This document shows positions 34,831 through 45,513 of a stretch of DNA of 64,000 nt, piece after piece. The DNA comes from Chamaecyparis obtusa (Eukaryota > Streptophyta > Pinopsida > Cupressales > Cupressaceae): contig BSBK01000872.1 in assembly GCA_027943335.1 (NCBI GenBank), positions 487,001 through 551,000 on the forward strand, written 5' to 3'. A program made the position numbers and the translations under genes. How positions within the stretch are numbered: the stretch's first letter is position 1; every line of letters starts with the position of its first letter. Under the pieces are notes generated by a model that worked only from the letters and a program-made list of their open reading frames with translations, made no database searches and was not told the DNA's origin.

Positions 34831-36033
34831 TTTTAGGAATGAATTTTGAAGCCTTTGGCAGTCATTCTATAGCAATGATTGTTGCATTCATGACTATGAT
34901 TGTCATTGATGTCAACATAGTGATATTCTGGAGTTTAGCAGAGAAGCAAGCACAGTTTTGTTTTGCACACATGTTATATTGCAAATTGAGTTCTGCACAG
35001 TTGATGGTATGTTCTTTGGTGTGTCATTAACCTATGGTTAACAGTGCAAAAAGAAATTCATTCTTTCATGAAAGTTATAAACATTTTGGTGGAAGCAGTA
35101 TTCTGACAGTGTTCTTGAGTAGCGGTTTTTGTTAATCGGAGGATATCTCCTAACCAAGATGGAATCTAATTCTACATAGTTAAAGGGAAGTTTGAGACTC
35201 ATTGGTGGTGATGTGGTTCATAGTGCAAGCTTCGAGGTCACATGATTGGAAAGTTATTGTATTTGGAAGCCAACAGTTTTATGTAATTTTGATGTAGCGT
35301 GTTAAAATTATTATTTTATATTTGGATGCTGACTCATTTGTAATTATTTGAGTGTGGTATAAAGGAAGGAATGTTTTCCTTGTTGTAAGATGGGATTGTA
35401 ATAGTTGTGATATGAAATTGTGAAAGTTGACATGCGAATATATGCATGAGGTGAAGAATAGAGCTAATTTAGTGGTGAAGGAAGACTTGCGAAGTACAGA
35501 GATCTAGATTTTTTATCTTGTGTAGCAGAGAGTGTGATTTTGGCATAGTGTGAAGGAGGTAATATATTTCATATTATTTTTTTGAATAATCCTAAGATCA
35601 GTTGGACAGTGAGTTCAGAGATGTTGCCTTGAAGCTATTTGGGCAGTGGGTCCTTTTGTCTTCCATAACTCCTAATAGGGTTAGAATCTTTTAATAGGGA
35701 TTCAAAATCTCCTAATAGAGATTCATATGTACTGAATGTATTTCATAAGACTCCTAATAGGGTCCATCCTTTCACAAGGAACTTTCATATTAGTACATGA
35801 TTTTGTGGGAATCATTCCCACCGGTGTTTACTCTTTGATCAAGAGGTTCCCTAGTTAACATATCTTGTGTTATTGTGTCATTGTGTATGATTATCTTTCT
35901 ATGGTTGGTTACTACATTGATTATATGGTTTAAAGCTATTGAAGTTGATATTGAAGTTGACAAATGGTTTAATTATAAGATAACTTATTCACCCCCCACT
36001 CTTAGTTATCTTGGGGATCCTTTATTTCTAACA
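34831..36033 (+). repeat. Copia-2 5' LTR
   Basis: Starts TTTTAGGAATGAATTTTG (TG mutated to TT) directly after TGAAT and ends TTTCTAACA. TATAAAG box at 35358-35364. Confidence 0.92.
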
Positions 36034-36035
36034 AT

Positions 36036-36047
36036 TGGTATTAGAGC
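36036..36047 (+). other. Copia-2 primer binding site
   Basis: TGGTATTAGAGC, two bases after the LTR, one substitution from the initiator-tRNA-Met complement. Confidence 0.85.
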
Positions 36048-36056
36048 GACAGGTCC

Positions 36057-36930
36057 TTGAAAGAGAAGTTTAACAACTTAAGGAGATCTATGGAAAATTT
36101 CAGGAAAGAAAGCCCTAAGTTTGATGGAGTGAATTTTGATAGCTGAAAATAAAATATGAAGACACATCTCTTGTGTTTAGGACTAGGTTATTGGTTGATT
36201 ACAAAAAATGAGAGAACTATAATTGAAGAAGATAGTCTTGAATCAAGTTCTGAAGATAAGGTAGATCTATTCATGTGTAACATACTTGCAAGAGAAGCAC
36301 TTTTATTAGCACTTTTGAAGAATGAATACAGTCAGGTAAAAATTTTAACTAGATCTTATGATATTTGGAAAGCTTTACATTCTACTTTTGAAGGTGATGA
36401 ACATGCAAAGAAAGCTAGGTTACATAATTGGATTTGTGCATTTGAAGACATAAGAATGATGGAAGATGAATCTGTTAGAAGCTATATTGGTAGGATATCA
36501 AAAACTGTTGTAGAAATAAAGTCTTGTGGAGGTGAAAAGATAGAGAATGAAGTAATATGGAAGATTTTGAGAACATTGACATCGGTATTCAAGCAGACTA
36601 CACAAATGATTGAACAAGCGATACCTTGTACACCGAACTTTTCAAGAGAGACTCTTCTTGCAAGATTGGAAGTAGCAAAGATGAATTTGAGATTATCAGG
36701 AGAACTACCTAGAGTGGAGACAACATTCAGTGCTCTTAGCATCAAACCTACTTTGTCTAGAAGTACAACTGTGAATGGAGATTATGCCAGTAGTAGCAAA
36801 TCCAAATCTGATGAAGATAAGAAGATTGAAGAAGTTGTTGCCTTTCTTGTGAAAAGACAACCAGATGGTAATAAAATCTTTAAATGTTGGACATGTCAAG
36901 AATATGCTCATTTTGCATCTAAGTGACCTA
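36057..36930 (+). pseudogene. gag: Copia-2 gag
   Basis: The frame opens with SMENFRKESPKFDGVNFDS, has two stops near 36145, and is then open for 256 codons (36156-36926). It contains LCLGLGYWLITKNERT, SYDIWKALHSTFEGDEHAKK, RSYIGRISKTV and the helical capsid core to SRETLLARLEVAKMNLRLSG. The zinc knuckle CWTCQEYAHFASK ends at a TGA that replaces the final Cys codon, so the nucleocapsid finger is incomplete. Confidence 0.88.
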
Positions 36931-37019
36931 AGAGAGTTAAGAAGTATAGAAATAATTTTAAGCTTAGAAGACTTAAAAAATGTTATTATTCAAATGATGA
37001 AGATATTGAAGTAGGAATT

Positions 37020-38370
37020 GAAAGACATTTGAGCAACTGTGATAATGATAACTTTGATGACATAGGATTTGTAGCTATTAAAGAAGAAAATTCCGAATCT
37101 AATGTTAAGGAAGAGAAATCCTTATTTTCCCAAGTTGAAAAGAAAGCTAATTGGATTATAGATAGTGGTTGTTCACATCATATGACTGGTGATAAAGGAA
37201 AGTTCATAAAGTTGAACAATTATGATGGAGGATTTGTTAGAGTTGGTAACAATACACCTTGTTTGATTAAAGGTATAGGATCTATTATTCTTGATGCAAA
37301 GACTAATACTAATGATGTTTACTTTGTGGATGGATTGAAACATAATTTATTAAGTGTTGGATAGTTAGTTGATAAGGGATATCAAGTTTGGTTTACTGAG
37401 AAAACTTGTGTGATTAAGGATAAAGATGGAAATATGATTGGAATAGGATTTAGAACTAGAGGTAATGTATTTCAGTTGAACCCTACAGAGATGACATGTT
37501 TGATGACTAAGATTGATGATAGTTGGTTATGGCATAAAAGGTTCTGTCATATAAACTTTGATAATATTGTGAAAGTAAGTTCTACACTTGTAGTAAGAGA
37601 CTTACCTAAGATTATGAAGCCTACTAACATGATTTGCAAGGAATGTGTGATGGCTAAGTAGAAAAGGAGTTCATTTCCTAGCAAGAAGTTCACATCTATA
37701 GAAAAGTTAGAGATTGTTCATACAGACTTGAGAGGTCCTACTAGGACTAGGGATTCTATGGAGAAAGGTATTTTATGATTCTTATTGATGATTTTACAAG
37801 AATGATGTGGATTGCATTTTTGAAAGAAAAATTTGAAGCATTTGATAAGTTTAAGGTCATGAAGAATAAAGTTGATAATGAATCAGGAATGAGGATTAAA
37901 TGTTTGAGATCTGATAGAGGTGGAGAATTTACATCTAAAGAGTTTAACACCTTTTGTGAAGTAAATGGTATTAAGAGATAGTTTTCAGCCCCTAGAGCAC
38001 CTAAACAAAATAGTATTGTAGAAAAAAGAGCTATGTTGTTTGAAGGTGATTTGGCAAAGATATTTTGGAGAGAAGCAGTGAATACAATAGTATATACAAT
38101 GAAAAGAGTACAAATCAGAGCAGACACAGACAAGACACCTTATGAATTATGGTTTGGACATATACCCTACTTAAGTATTTTAGAATTTTTGGAAACAAAT
38201 GTTATATTAAGAGAGATGATGATATAGGAAAGTTTGATCCTAGAAGTGATGAAGGAATTTTTCTTGGATATTCTTTGAAAAGAAAAGCATATAGATGTTA
38301 CAATAAGAGAACTAAGACTATTGTTGAAAGTGCAAATGTAAAAGTTGATGAGAAGTTTAAAATTTAGGAA
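37020..38370 (+). pseudogene. pol: Copia-2 protease and integrase region
   Basis: The protease active site WIIDSGCSHHMTGD lies at about 37150. It is followed by LDAKTNTNDVYFVDGLKHNL and a stop at 37362. The GAG-pre-integrase block LWHKRFCHINFDNI and CKECVMAK (zinc residues intact, unlike Copia-1) end at 37661. The integrase has VHTDLRGPTR, a one-base deletion near 37748 that shifts the frame, RSDRGGEFTS with the second catalytic Asp, and a short deletion after NSIVEK that removes part of the helix present in Copia-1. The C-terminal GKFDPRSDEGIFLGYS block is intact near 38229. Confidence 0.88.
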
Positions 38371-38461
38371 AGAATGCTTGATTATGAATCTGATGAAGGA
38401 ACTAACCCTCAGCCTAACATTGTAACTACTGAACATTTTTTTTGAGACTGACAGTGAATTA

Positions 38462-40176
38462 TTGAATGAAAGCCATGTTGAAGAAAATAGAGAAGAATCT
38501 AGAGAAGAATCTACAGTTGAAGAAAGATCTGTGACTATGGCACCTAATAGGTATATATCAAGACATCATCCTGTTGAACAAGTGATTGGAAGTTTGGACA
38601 TAGGAGTTATGACTAGAAAGAAGGTACATTTATGTTTGATTTCTCAAATTGAACCTAAGTCTACTAATGAAGCTTGTGAAGATGAACATTGGATTAAAGC
38701 TATGAAAGAAGAATTGGATCAGATTGAAAAAAACAAGACATGGGAATTGGTCCCTAGAAACAAAAATGTGATTGGAACTAAATGGGTATTCAGAAACAAG
38801 ATGAATGAACAAGGAGAAGTAAATAGAAACAAAGAAAGATTGGTATGTAAGGGATACTCACAGCAAGAAGGAATTGACTATGAAGAGACTTTTGCCCTTG
38901 TGGCAAGACTTGAAGTAGTAAGAATGTTTTTGGCTTATGCAGTATTTAAGAAATTCAAAGTGTATCAAATGGATGTGAAGTCAGCATTTATGAATGGTGA
39001 ATTAGAAGAAGTCTACATTGAGCATCCTGAAGGTTTTCTTTTGACTCAAGAAGGAGACATGGTATGTAAACTAAAGAAAGCATTGTATGGACTAAAGCAA
39101 GCACCTAGAACTTGGTATGCTAGATTGGATAAGTATTTGTTAAAATTGGGATTTACAAAAGGAACAACTGATAGTAACTTGTACACAAAGAAATTGAGAA
39201 TGGATTGTTAGTTATAGTTATTTTTGTTGATGACATTATTTTTGGAGGAGAAGATGAAGCTAGTGACAAATTTTTTGATGAAATGAAGACAAAATGTGAA
39301 ATGAGTACGATTGGAGAAATGAAATACTTTTTGGGATTACAGATAACACACAAAAAATATTTTATCTTTGTAAGTCAGACAAAGTAATTGAATGATTTGT
39401 TGAAAATATTTGGTATGGAGACTTATAAACCAGTTGGAACACCTATGGTTATAGGACATAAACTATCTAGTAAAGATAAAACTCCAGTAGTTGAGCAGAA
39501 AAATTACAGATCCATGATTGGTGGATTGCAGTACTTGAGACACACTAGACCAGATATACAAAATTCAATTGGAATGGTAGCAAGATTTCAAGCTGAACCT
39601 AGAGAGTCACATTATGGAGCAGTAAAGAGGATATTGAGATATCTTAGAGGCACAATGGACTATGGATTGTGGTATGAAACTTCTAATGATTTTACCCTAT
39701 GTGCATATACTGATGCTGAGTGGGGAGGCAGTGTTGATGATAAGAAAAGCACCAGTGGTGGAGCCTTTTTTCTTGGAGGAAGATTAGTTTCTTGGTTGAG
39801 AAAAAACCATAATTGTATCTCATAGAGTACAACATAAGCAGAGTATGTAGCAGCAGCAAACAATTGTAACTAGATAATTTGGATGAAGCAAATGTTGAAG
39901 GATATTGGAATTAAGTTTGATGAGCCTGTTGTTATACATTGTGATAACACTAGTATAGTTAGTATGTCTAATAATCCTATATTACATTCTAAAACTAAGC
40001 ATATAGAGATCAAGTATCATGTTGTAAGAGAGAAAGTTGCTAAGCAAGAAGTTAGATTGGAGTACATAAGCACAAAGGAGCAAATAGAAAATATATTTAC
40101 AAAGCCTTTGCCTAAGGATACATTTGAGTATCTCAGAGGTATGCTTGGGGTTATGTCCCAACCTACTTTTGAGTAA
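38462..40176 (+). pseudogene. pol: Copia-2 reverse transcriptase and RNase H
   Basis: The frame 38462-39211 has [50 protein letters not shown] (the usual PVAR is LVAR), [16 protein letters not shown] and [20 protein letters not shown]. The catalytic box FVDDIIFGGED is at about 39223 after a small frame change. RNase H covers about 39700-40176: AYTDAEWGGSVDDKKSTSGG, a stop after NHNCIS, IHCDNTSIVSMSNN, HIEIKYHVVREKV and the terminal FTKPLPKDTFEYLRGMLGV. Catalytic residues are present, but the frame is broken three or four times. Confidence 0.92.
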
Positions 40177-40550
40177 TGATGTAGTTGGTTGCATCAGTCT
40201 AGTGGAATATGGCCCTATCTATTTTCTGGATTGGATGTTGGTACTTCCTCTATGGGGGAGTATGTGTATCTGAGCTGAGTCATGAGGACTCTTATGAGTG
40301 TATTTTCTGAATAGTGTCTTTTGACATTGAGTTGTTGTTGACATAGTGATGAAATTTCTATCCTTGATGTCAATGGGGGAGAGAATCATGAAAACATTGA
40401 GAGAGAGAACATTGAGATAGAAGATTGAATAGGAAAACAAAGCAAGATTTAATTAATGAAGAGCAGCAGAGCAGTTGAGTAGCAGTGATTAGATTTTTGG
40501 AACATTAGATGTTTTTCATCTATGTTTCCATCAATGCCAATGGGGGAGAT
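40177..40550 (+). other. Copia-2 3' untranslated region with three purine-tract-like motifs
   Basis: TATGGGGGAG at 40251-40260, CAATGGGGGAG at 40371-40381 and AATGGGGGAG at 40539-40548. The last is the polypurine tract next to the 3' LTR. Spacing matches that in Copia-1. Confidence 0.75.
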
Positions 40551-41751
40551 TGTTAGGAATGAATGCTAAATCCTTTGGTAGTCTTTCTATAGTAGTGGTT
40601 GTTGCATTCATGACTATGATTGTAATTGATGTCAACATAGTGATATTCTAGAGTTTAGCAGAGAAGGAGGTACAGTTTTGTTTTGCACACATGTTATATT
40701 GCAAATTAAGTTATGCATAGTTGATGGTATTTTCTTTGGTGTGTTATTAACCTATGGTTAATAGAGAAAAAATAAATTCATTCATTCATGAAAGTTATAA
40801 GCATTTTGGTGGAAGCAGTATTCTGGCAGTGTTCCTGCGTAGCGATTTTTGGTAATCGGAGGATATCTCCTAACCAGGATGGAATCTGATTCTACATAGT
40901 TAAAGGAAATTTTGAGACTCATTGGTGGTGATGTGGTTCATAGTGAAAACTTTGAGGTCACATGATTGGAAAGTTATTGTATCTGGAAGCTGACAGTTTT
41001 ATGTAATTTTGATGTAGCGTGTTGAAATTATTATTTTATATTTGGATGCCGACTCATTTGTAATTATTTGAGTGTGGTATAAAGGAAGGAATGTTTTCCT
41101 TGTTGTAAGATGGGATTGTAATAGTTGTGATATGAAATTGTGAAAGTTGAGATGCGAATATATGCATGAGGTGAAGAATAGAGCTAATTCAGTGGTGAAG
41201 GAAGACTTACGAAGTACAAAGATCTAGATTTGTGATCTTGTGTAGTAGAGAGTGTAGTTTTGGCACAGTGTGAAGGAGGTAACATATTTTATATTATTCT
41301 ATTGAATAATCCTAAGATCTATTGACAGTGAGTTCAAAGATCTTGCCTTGAAGCTATTTGGGTAGTGTGTCCTTCTGTCTTCCATAACTCCTAATAGGGT
41401 TAGAATCTTTTAACAGGGATTTAAAATCTCCTAACAGAGATTCATATGTACTGAATGTATTTCATAAGACTCCTAACAGGGTCCATCCTTTCACAAGGAA
41501 CTTTCATATTAGTACATCATTTTGTGGGCATCATTCCCACCGGGGTTTACTCTTTGATCAAGAGGTTCCCTACTTAACATATCTTGTGTTATTGTGTGAT
41601 TGTGTATGATTATCTTTCTATGGTTGGTTACTGCATTGGTTATATGGTTTAAAGTTGTTGAAATTGATATTGAAGTTGACAAATGGTTTAATTATCAGAT
41701 AACTGATTCACCCCCCCTCTCAGATATCTTGGGGATCTTTGCTTTCTAACA
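40551..41751 (+). repeat. Copia-2 3' LTR
   Basis: Starts TGTTAGGAATGAATGC and ends TTTCTAACA, followed by TGAAT. Contains TATAAAG at 41078-41084. Confidence 0.93.
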
Positions 41752-42597
41752 TGAATACGTTGCTAGTATTTGGCAGGGAGTTATTGGAAAATTGGGGATC
41801 CCCGGGGTCCTTGGGGAGGGGGTCCACCAGTTTATTGATTTGAGATCCCCTTCCAATCACCCTCTCCTCTAGCTCCTATGGCTCTTAGTCCCCCCACACA
41901 TTTGCTAGACTATTTGGAAAGAAAGGAATAATGGGATCTTCAGGGAGAACGATTCCCCGCCCAAGGCCTCTCTCCATCTGGGTAGTAGGCTCCTATGTGA
42001 GAATGCTTCTTTAGCTAAATGGAAACCTCCCTCTACACCCTCTTAACCCTTGAAGATCAAAATTTTTGACAATTGGAACTTATTGGCAGCTTCACTACAT
42101 TCGACAACTCTAAGCTAGTAGCCCAAAATGCTACTCGTTGGATTTCCTCGCCCATCGGATGGATCAAATTAAACTTTGATGGGGTGGTGAAAAATCTAGG
42201 CTAGGGTGGGGGTGGAGTGCTATGGGACCATAATAGTTCTTTCCTTTTGGCTTATGCTGGGCAACTCAAAAACAATATTGTCAACCAAGTTGAAGGCATG
42301 ACTCTTCTATGGGGTATAAAATTTTCCATCTCTAAGAATATTAGGTTGCTAATGATTAAGGGAGACTCTAAAATAATTGTGGAGGTTTTTAATCAAAGGT
42401 CAAATGCGGGGTGGCTGGTGCACACTATCATAGTTAAAATTTGGGAGCTTATCAAAAACTTCTATAACACTATCATTTCCCATAGCTACAGGGAAGGAAA
42501 CTTGGTGGCTGATTTCTGGCTTCCAAAGGAGACCCAATGGCTAATCAGGTGGGAAAAACATGACACCAGTAATATTCAAAATGGGTCCCATTGCTAA
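41752..42597 (+). pseudogene. LINE ORF2 continuation with C-terminal RNase H domain
   Basis: With Copia-2 removed, the frame reads FIHCE then YVASIWQGVIGKLG, restoring the zf-RVT end. A TIWKERNNGIF motif follows near 41910, typical of plant LINEs just before the RNase H. The RNase H (RVT_3 type) spans about 42160-42560: GWIKLNFDGVVK with the first Asp, a stop, GGGGVLWDHNSSFLL, NQVEGMTLLWGI with the Glu, IKGDSKIIVEVF with the second Asp, and SYREGNLVADFW with the last Asp. The domain is nearly complete but has at least one stop and frameshifts upstream. Confidence 0.85.
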
Positions 42598-42913
42598 TAG
42601 AACTATTTAGGGCCCCACCAGGTGTCTATTCTAGCTTAATGTGATGATAATAATTGTTATGACTATGTATGCACAAAATTTAACAAAGGTTCATAATTTC
42701 CCTTTGAGGGATTACATGTGGGATAGAGGTTGTCCACATGATCAAGTCAGTTTGACTACCAAGGACATTAATGGTAAAAATGGCTTAACTTCTAATTATT
42801 ATGCTTGGAGATCTGCCAGATTTCACTATACGGGGCCTGTTTCCCCAAAAACCACCTAGCCTATGTGTTTTATGAGAAAAATTTGCAATAGATAGTTAAT
42901 TAAATAAGCCTTG

Positions 42914-44425
42914 TTTTATGCCTTAGCATACAAAGCTCAGCTCGTTAACTTTCAGAAGGTGTCTATTATGGAAGCTAGCCCAACCGAGATGGGTGGAAAA
43001 ACTCTGTGTATTGAACTTGACAAAATCGATGAGGATTTCACCTTGAACCCTCTGGTTTTTCACTGCTGCAAAGATAGTGGCATTTGGGGTTTTATGGAAA
43101 GAATGAAGGGCAGCCATGATGAATAAATTTCTAAGCAATTTGTGTCATCATGGAACAACATGAAGGTGTCTATTGGAAGCATCCACTTTCAAATCAATGA
43201 AGAATTAATTGGAAAAGAAACGAGTCTCTCAAAGAAGGGAAGGAAATATAGGAAAACTAGTTGTACACTGAACATGACCAGTCTCAACTAGTTCTTTAGG
43301 CTTGGGGAAAAGTCTACTAAAAAGTCTGGATGTTTCAACCATGTGCTGCTCCCCAAATTCTGGCCAAAGGTTTGTCACATTATCATGAAATATTTTACTT
43401 TAAAGGGAAAATTTACTATCTTTTACTACTATATCTACCATTCCTTAACCATATTAGAAATAGGGACCTTCTTTCCATCCCGTTCTACCTCCACTCATTG
43501 GAAAGCAACATCCTGGACATTAAAGAGAACAAAAACCCTAAGAAGTTGATTCCCATCCTGCACCAAGGCCTTTGTCTCTTCTTTTAAAATTTTCATAAAG
43601 CCATTTCCCCCCCACCTGAACCTCCCCTAATTATCATAGATATCACCCTGAACATTAGTCCTTCAGGAGCTAATGACCCCTCTCAATCCCCCTTCCAATC
43701 CATCTAGGAGACTAACCTTATCCGCCATGATGGAAAGGGCCACAAAAGGTGTGTGAGGAACCCCTTCAAAAGGTTGGAGGAGGTCATGGATTCCCATGTT
43801 TCTAATTCCTTCGAAGAAAAAAATAAGACGGTGGATGATAGAACCCGTGAAATTGAGAAGAGGCCTAAGAAATAAAAAATGTCGGGCAGTTAGGTGGGGT
43901 TGAAGGCTGAAATGGGTGGTACCATTCGGTGGTCCAATATAATTGCAAATGAAAATTATAAAAGATGACTCAAGAAAATGACCTCTAAGGATAGGACGCT
44001 TTCAGATGATAGGGATACATCTGCCTACTCTGAGTCAATAAGGGATCCTTGGTCAAGCATTTAACCACCCCCAAGTTTGGCAACATTCCTCCTTTGAATC
44101 CATTTCCCATGTTAAGCATGCTACCATGGCTAAGACTGGGAATGACAAGTTCAAAGGATCCCTAAAGAAGAAATTCACTGAGTTGGACAGTCAGATTCTT
44201 GGTCTCAAGTAGAATATGAAGGAAATCAAGGCTTGTATTGCTTACTCCAATAAATTTTCCCTTAAAGTGATGCATGCGTCAGCGATGACTATGTGTAATG
44301 TGCAAGAGAAGATTGTTGGTGGAAAGTTGGAAGCTGATGAGGACAACATAGGCCTTTTCCTATTTTTGCAAGAGGAATGGGCCACCACCTTGATGTCCAA
44401 GCAGCTAGGTGAGAGGACCTAAGTG
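42914..44425 (+). pseudogene. Unrecognised coding block inside the LINE insertion, 3' of RNase H
   Basis: Conserved-looking protein sequence runs through several frames. 42914-43549 has MGGKTLCIELDKIDEDFTLN, GIWGFMERMKGSHDE (stop), SWNNMKVSIGSIHFQINEEL, LSKKGRKYRKT and PKVCHIIMKYFTLKGKF. The frame then shifts near 43430 to LPFLNHIRN and IPFYLHSLESNI, KKLIPILHQG. A low-complexity Ser/Lys-rich middle follows, and the end (44100-44425) has KKKFTELDSQILGLK and LEADEDNIGLFLFLQEEWAT. I do not know the family; it resembles anonymous plant transposon-associated proteins. It lacks introns. Either this LINE lineage has an extra 3' ORF, or a neighbouring transcript was transduced. Confidence 0.5.
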
Positions 44426-44758
44426 TTGTTGGTGCCATGGAGATTTTGTCTTGTTTAGGGCCCTTGGGTCCCAGGTTTTATTTTGTGCTTTTCTTTTATT
44501 TAGTTAAGTACTTAAGACTTTGTTTTAGCCCTGCAAGGTAGTTTACTGTTAATATGTTCAAGTCTTTTTGGTTAAACTTCAACACCGGTTCTCTTTTTGT
44601 TAAGGATCTTTAAGTTTGTTTTTGATGGAGGTAGACTCGAAACTATTACTCTGTTGATTATTTGCTGTGAAGCTAGTACTGTTAATGTGCTATTAATGTG
44701 CTATTAGTCTTCTTGTTGTACGAGCCGGTATGCTCTTGCTTCTTTTTCTATCAAAAAT
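44426..44758 (+). other. LINE 3' untranslated region and tail
   Basis: T-rich sequence with a doubled TTAATGTGCTATTA word and the end CTTTTTCTATCAAAAAT just before the 12-bp target duplication. Confidence 0.6.
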
Positions 44759-44770
44759 AATTATACCATT

Positions 44771-45104
44771 GTATATTTCTCTTTATCAAAAAATCATATT
44801 CCTCAATCTTTTAAAAATATCGAATAATTTTGGCAGTTTTCAACCTTTAAAAGTATTTAATTTCTATAATTTTTAAAATTTGGAGATGTGATGTTTGGAG
44901 GATCTATGAAGTTGTGTACATATTCAAAATTTTGGGATTTGAACTCATATTGGGTTGATAAAAATGAAACACAACATACCTTAATTGGAGAAAGATGTTT
45001 ATTTTAAAAATTGTTTAATATAATTCCAATATCATTAATTTTTATGTTCAATAAAATCCCAGCATCATAAAACTAATTCTTGATTGAGTTCCAAACACTA
45101 GTAC
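44771..45104. other. AT-rich spacer
   Basis: No gene or repeat recognised between the LINE target duplication and the TGACCAAAT repeat block. Confidence 0.4.
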
Positions 45105-45440
45105 AAAAATAGTAATATATGACCAAATAAACTACCAAAAATTGTAGATAAATGACCAAATTTGGTCATGTGACCAATGGTAGTTTATTGATGGTCATTT
45201 ATCTCATGACCAAATTTTTGACTAAACTATTTTAGTCATTTATTTGTTCATTGATCTGGTCATATATTTAGTCATTTATTTGGTCATTTGGTAGTTTATT
45301 TGGTCATTTATTTGGTCATTTATTTGGTCATTTATTTAGTCATTTATTTAGTCATTTATTTGGCCATTTATTTGGTCATTTATTTGGTCATTTATTTGGT
45401 CATTTATTTAATCATTAATTTAGTCATATATTTAGTCATA
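45105..45440. repeat. 12-bp satellite (TTTATTTGGTCA) with inverted flank
   Basis: About 16-17 near-identical 12-bp units occupy 45230-45440. The left part (45105-45230) holds the inverted form: ATGACCAAATAAACTACCA at about 45118 is the exact reverse complement of TGGTAGTTTATTTGGTCAT at about 45289. A CACTAGTACAAAAAT at about 45099 looks like a CACTA-transposon terminus with such subterminal repeats, but no matching right end was found. An ORF of repeated VIYL across the array is only a translation of the satellite. Confidence 0.75.
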
Positions 45441-45441
45441 T

Positions 45442-45513
45442 TAGGGCACGATGGAATCGAACCATCATCCTCCTACTTGTAAAGTAGGTTCTCTTCCATT
45501 GAGCTAGTACCCT
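45442..45513 (-). tRNA. tRNA-Val(UAC)-like, organelle/bacterial-type
   Basis: The 72 nt on the minus strand fold as a cloverleaf. The acceptor AGGGTAC pairs with GTGCCCT (one G-U), and the D-arm is GCTC with the loop AATGGAA. The anticodon stem CCTAC/GTAGG closes the loop TTTACAA, giving anticodon TAC. The variable loop is AGGAT and the T-arm is GATGG/CCATC with loop TTCGATT. A-box-like TAGCTCAATGG and B-box GGTTCGATTCC are present. CCA is not encoded. The AGGG...CCCTA ends recall plastid trnV-UAC, but that gene carries an intron, absent here. It could be organelle-derived DNA, a tRNA pseudogene or a SINE head. No terminator T-run follows; the 12-bp satellite starts at once. Confidence 0.6.

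Larger units (their letters stand above)
34831..41751 (+). mobile_element. Ty1/copia LTR retrotransposon, Copia-2, nested in the LINE
   Basis: A 6.92-kb element with a perfect target duplication TGAAT at 34826-34830 and 41752-41756. LTRs are 34831-36033 and 40551-41751. The first base pair of the 5' LTR reads TT instead of TG. Internal order is primer site, gag, protease, integrase, reverse transcriptase, RNase H and purine tract. It is the same family as Copia-1 but lacks the integrase duplication. Stops and frameshifts are fewer than in Copia-1 but still disable it. LTRs differ by about 6-9% by eye. Confidence 0.95.
34392..44758 (+). mobile_element. LINE (L1-type non-LTR retrotransposon), 5'-truncated, split by Copia-2
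   Basis: The insertion is bounded by a 12-bp direct repeat AATTATACCATT at 34380-34391 and 44759-44770. It ends in TTTTTCTATCAAAAAT, a plant LINE-type tail. Removing Copia-2 (34831-41751 plus one TGAAT) leaves about 3.4 kb. This contains the RT-associated zinc-binding domain, an RNase H domain, a further coding-like block of unknown family (42914-44425) and a 3' untranslated region. Endonuclease and reverse transcriptase are missing, consistent with 5' truncation at insertion. Confidence 0.82.

Noticed and set aside
45105..45440. CRISPR-like regular repeats
   Set aside because: Units are contiguous 12-mers without spacers, in plant nuclear DNA; it is a satellite.
45288..45482. 64-codon ORF with repeated VIYL
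   Set aside because: It is the translation of the 12-bp satellite and runs into the tRNA-like sequence; no protein family is implied.
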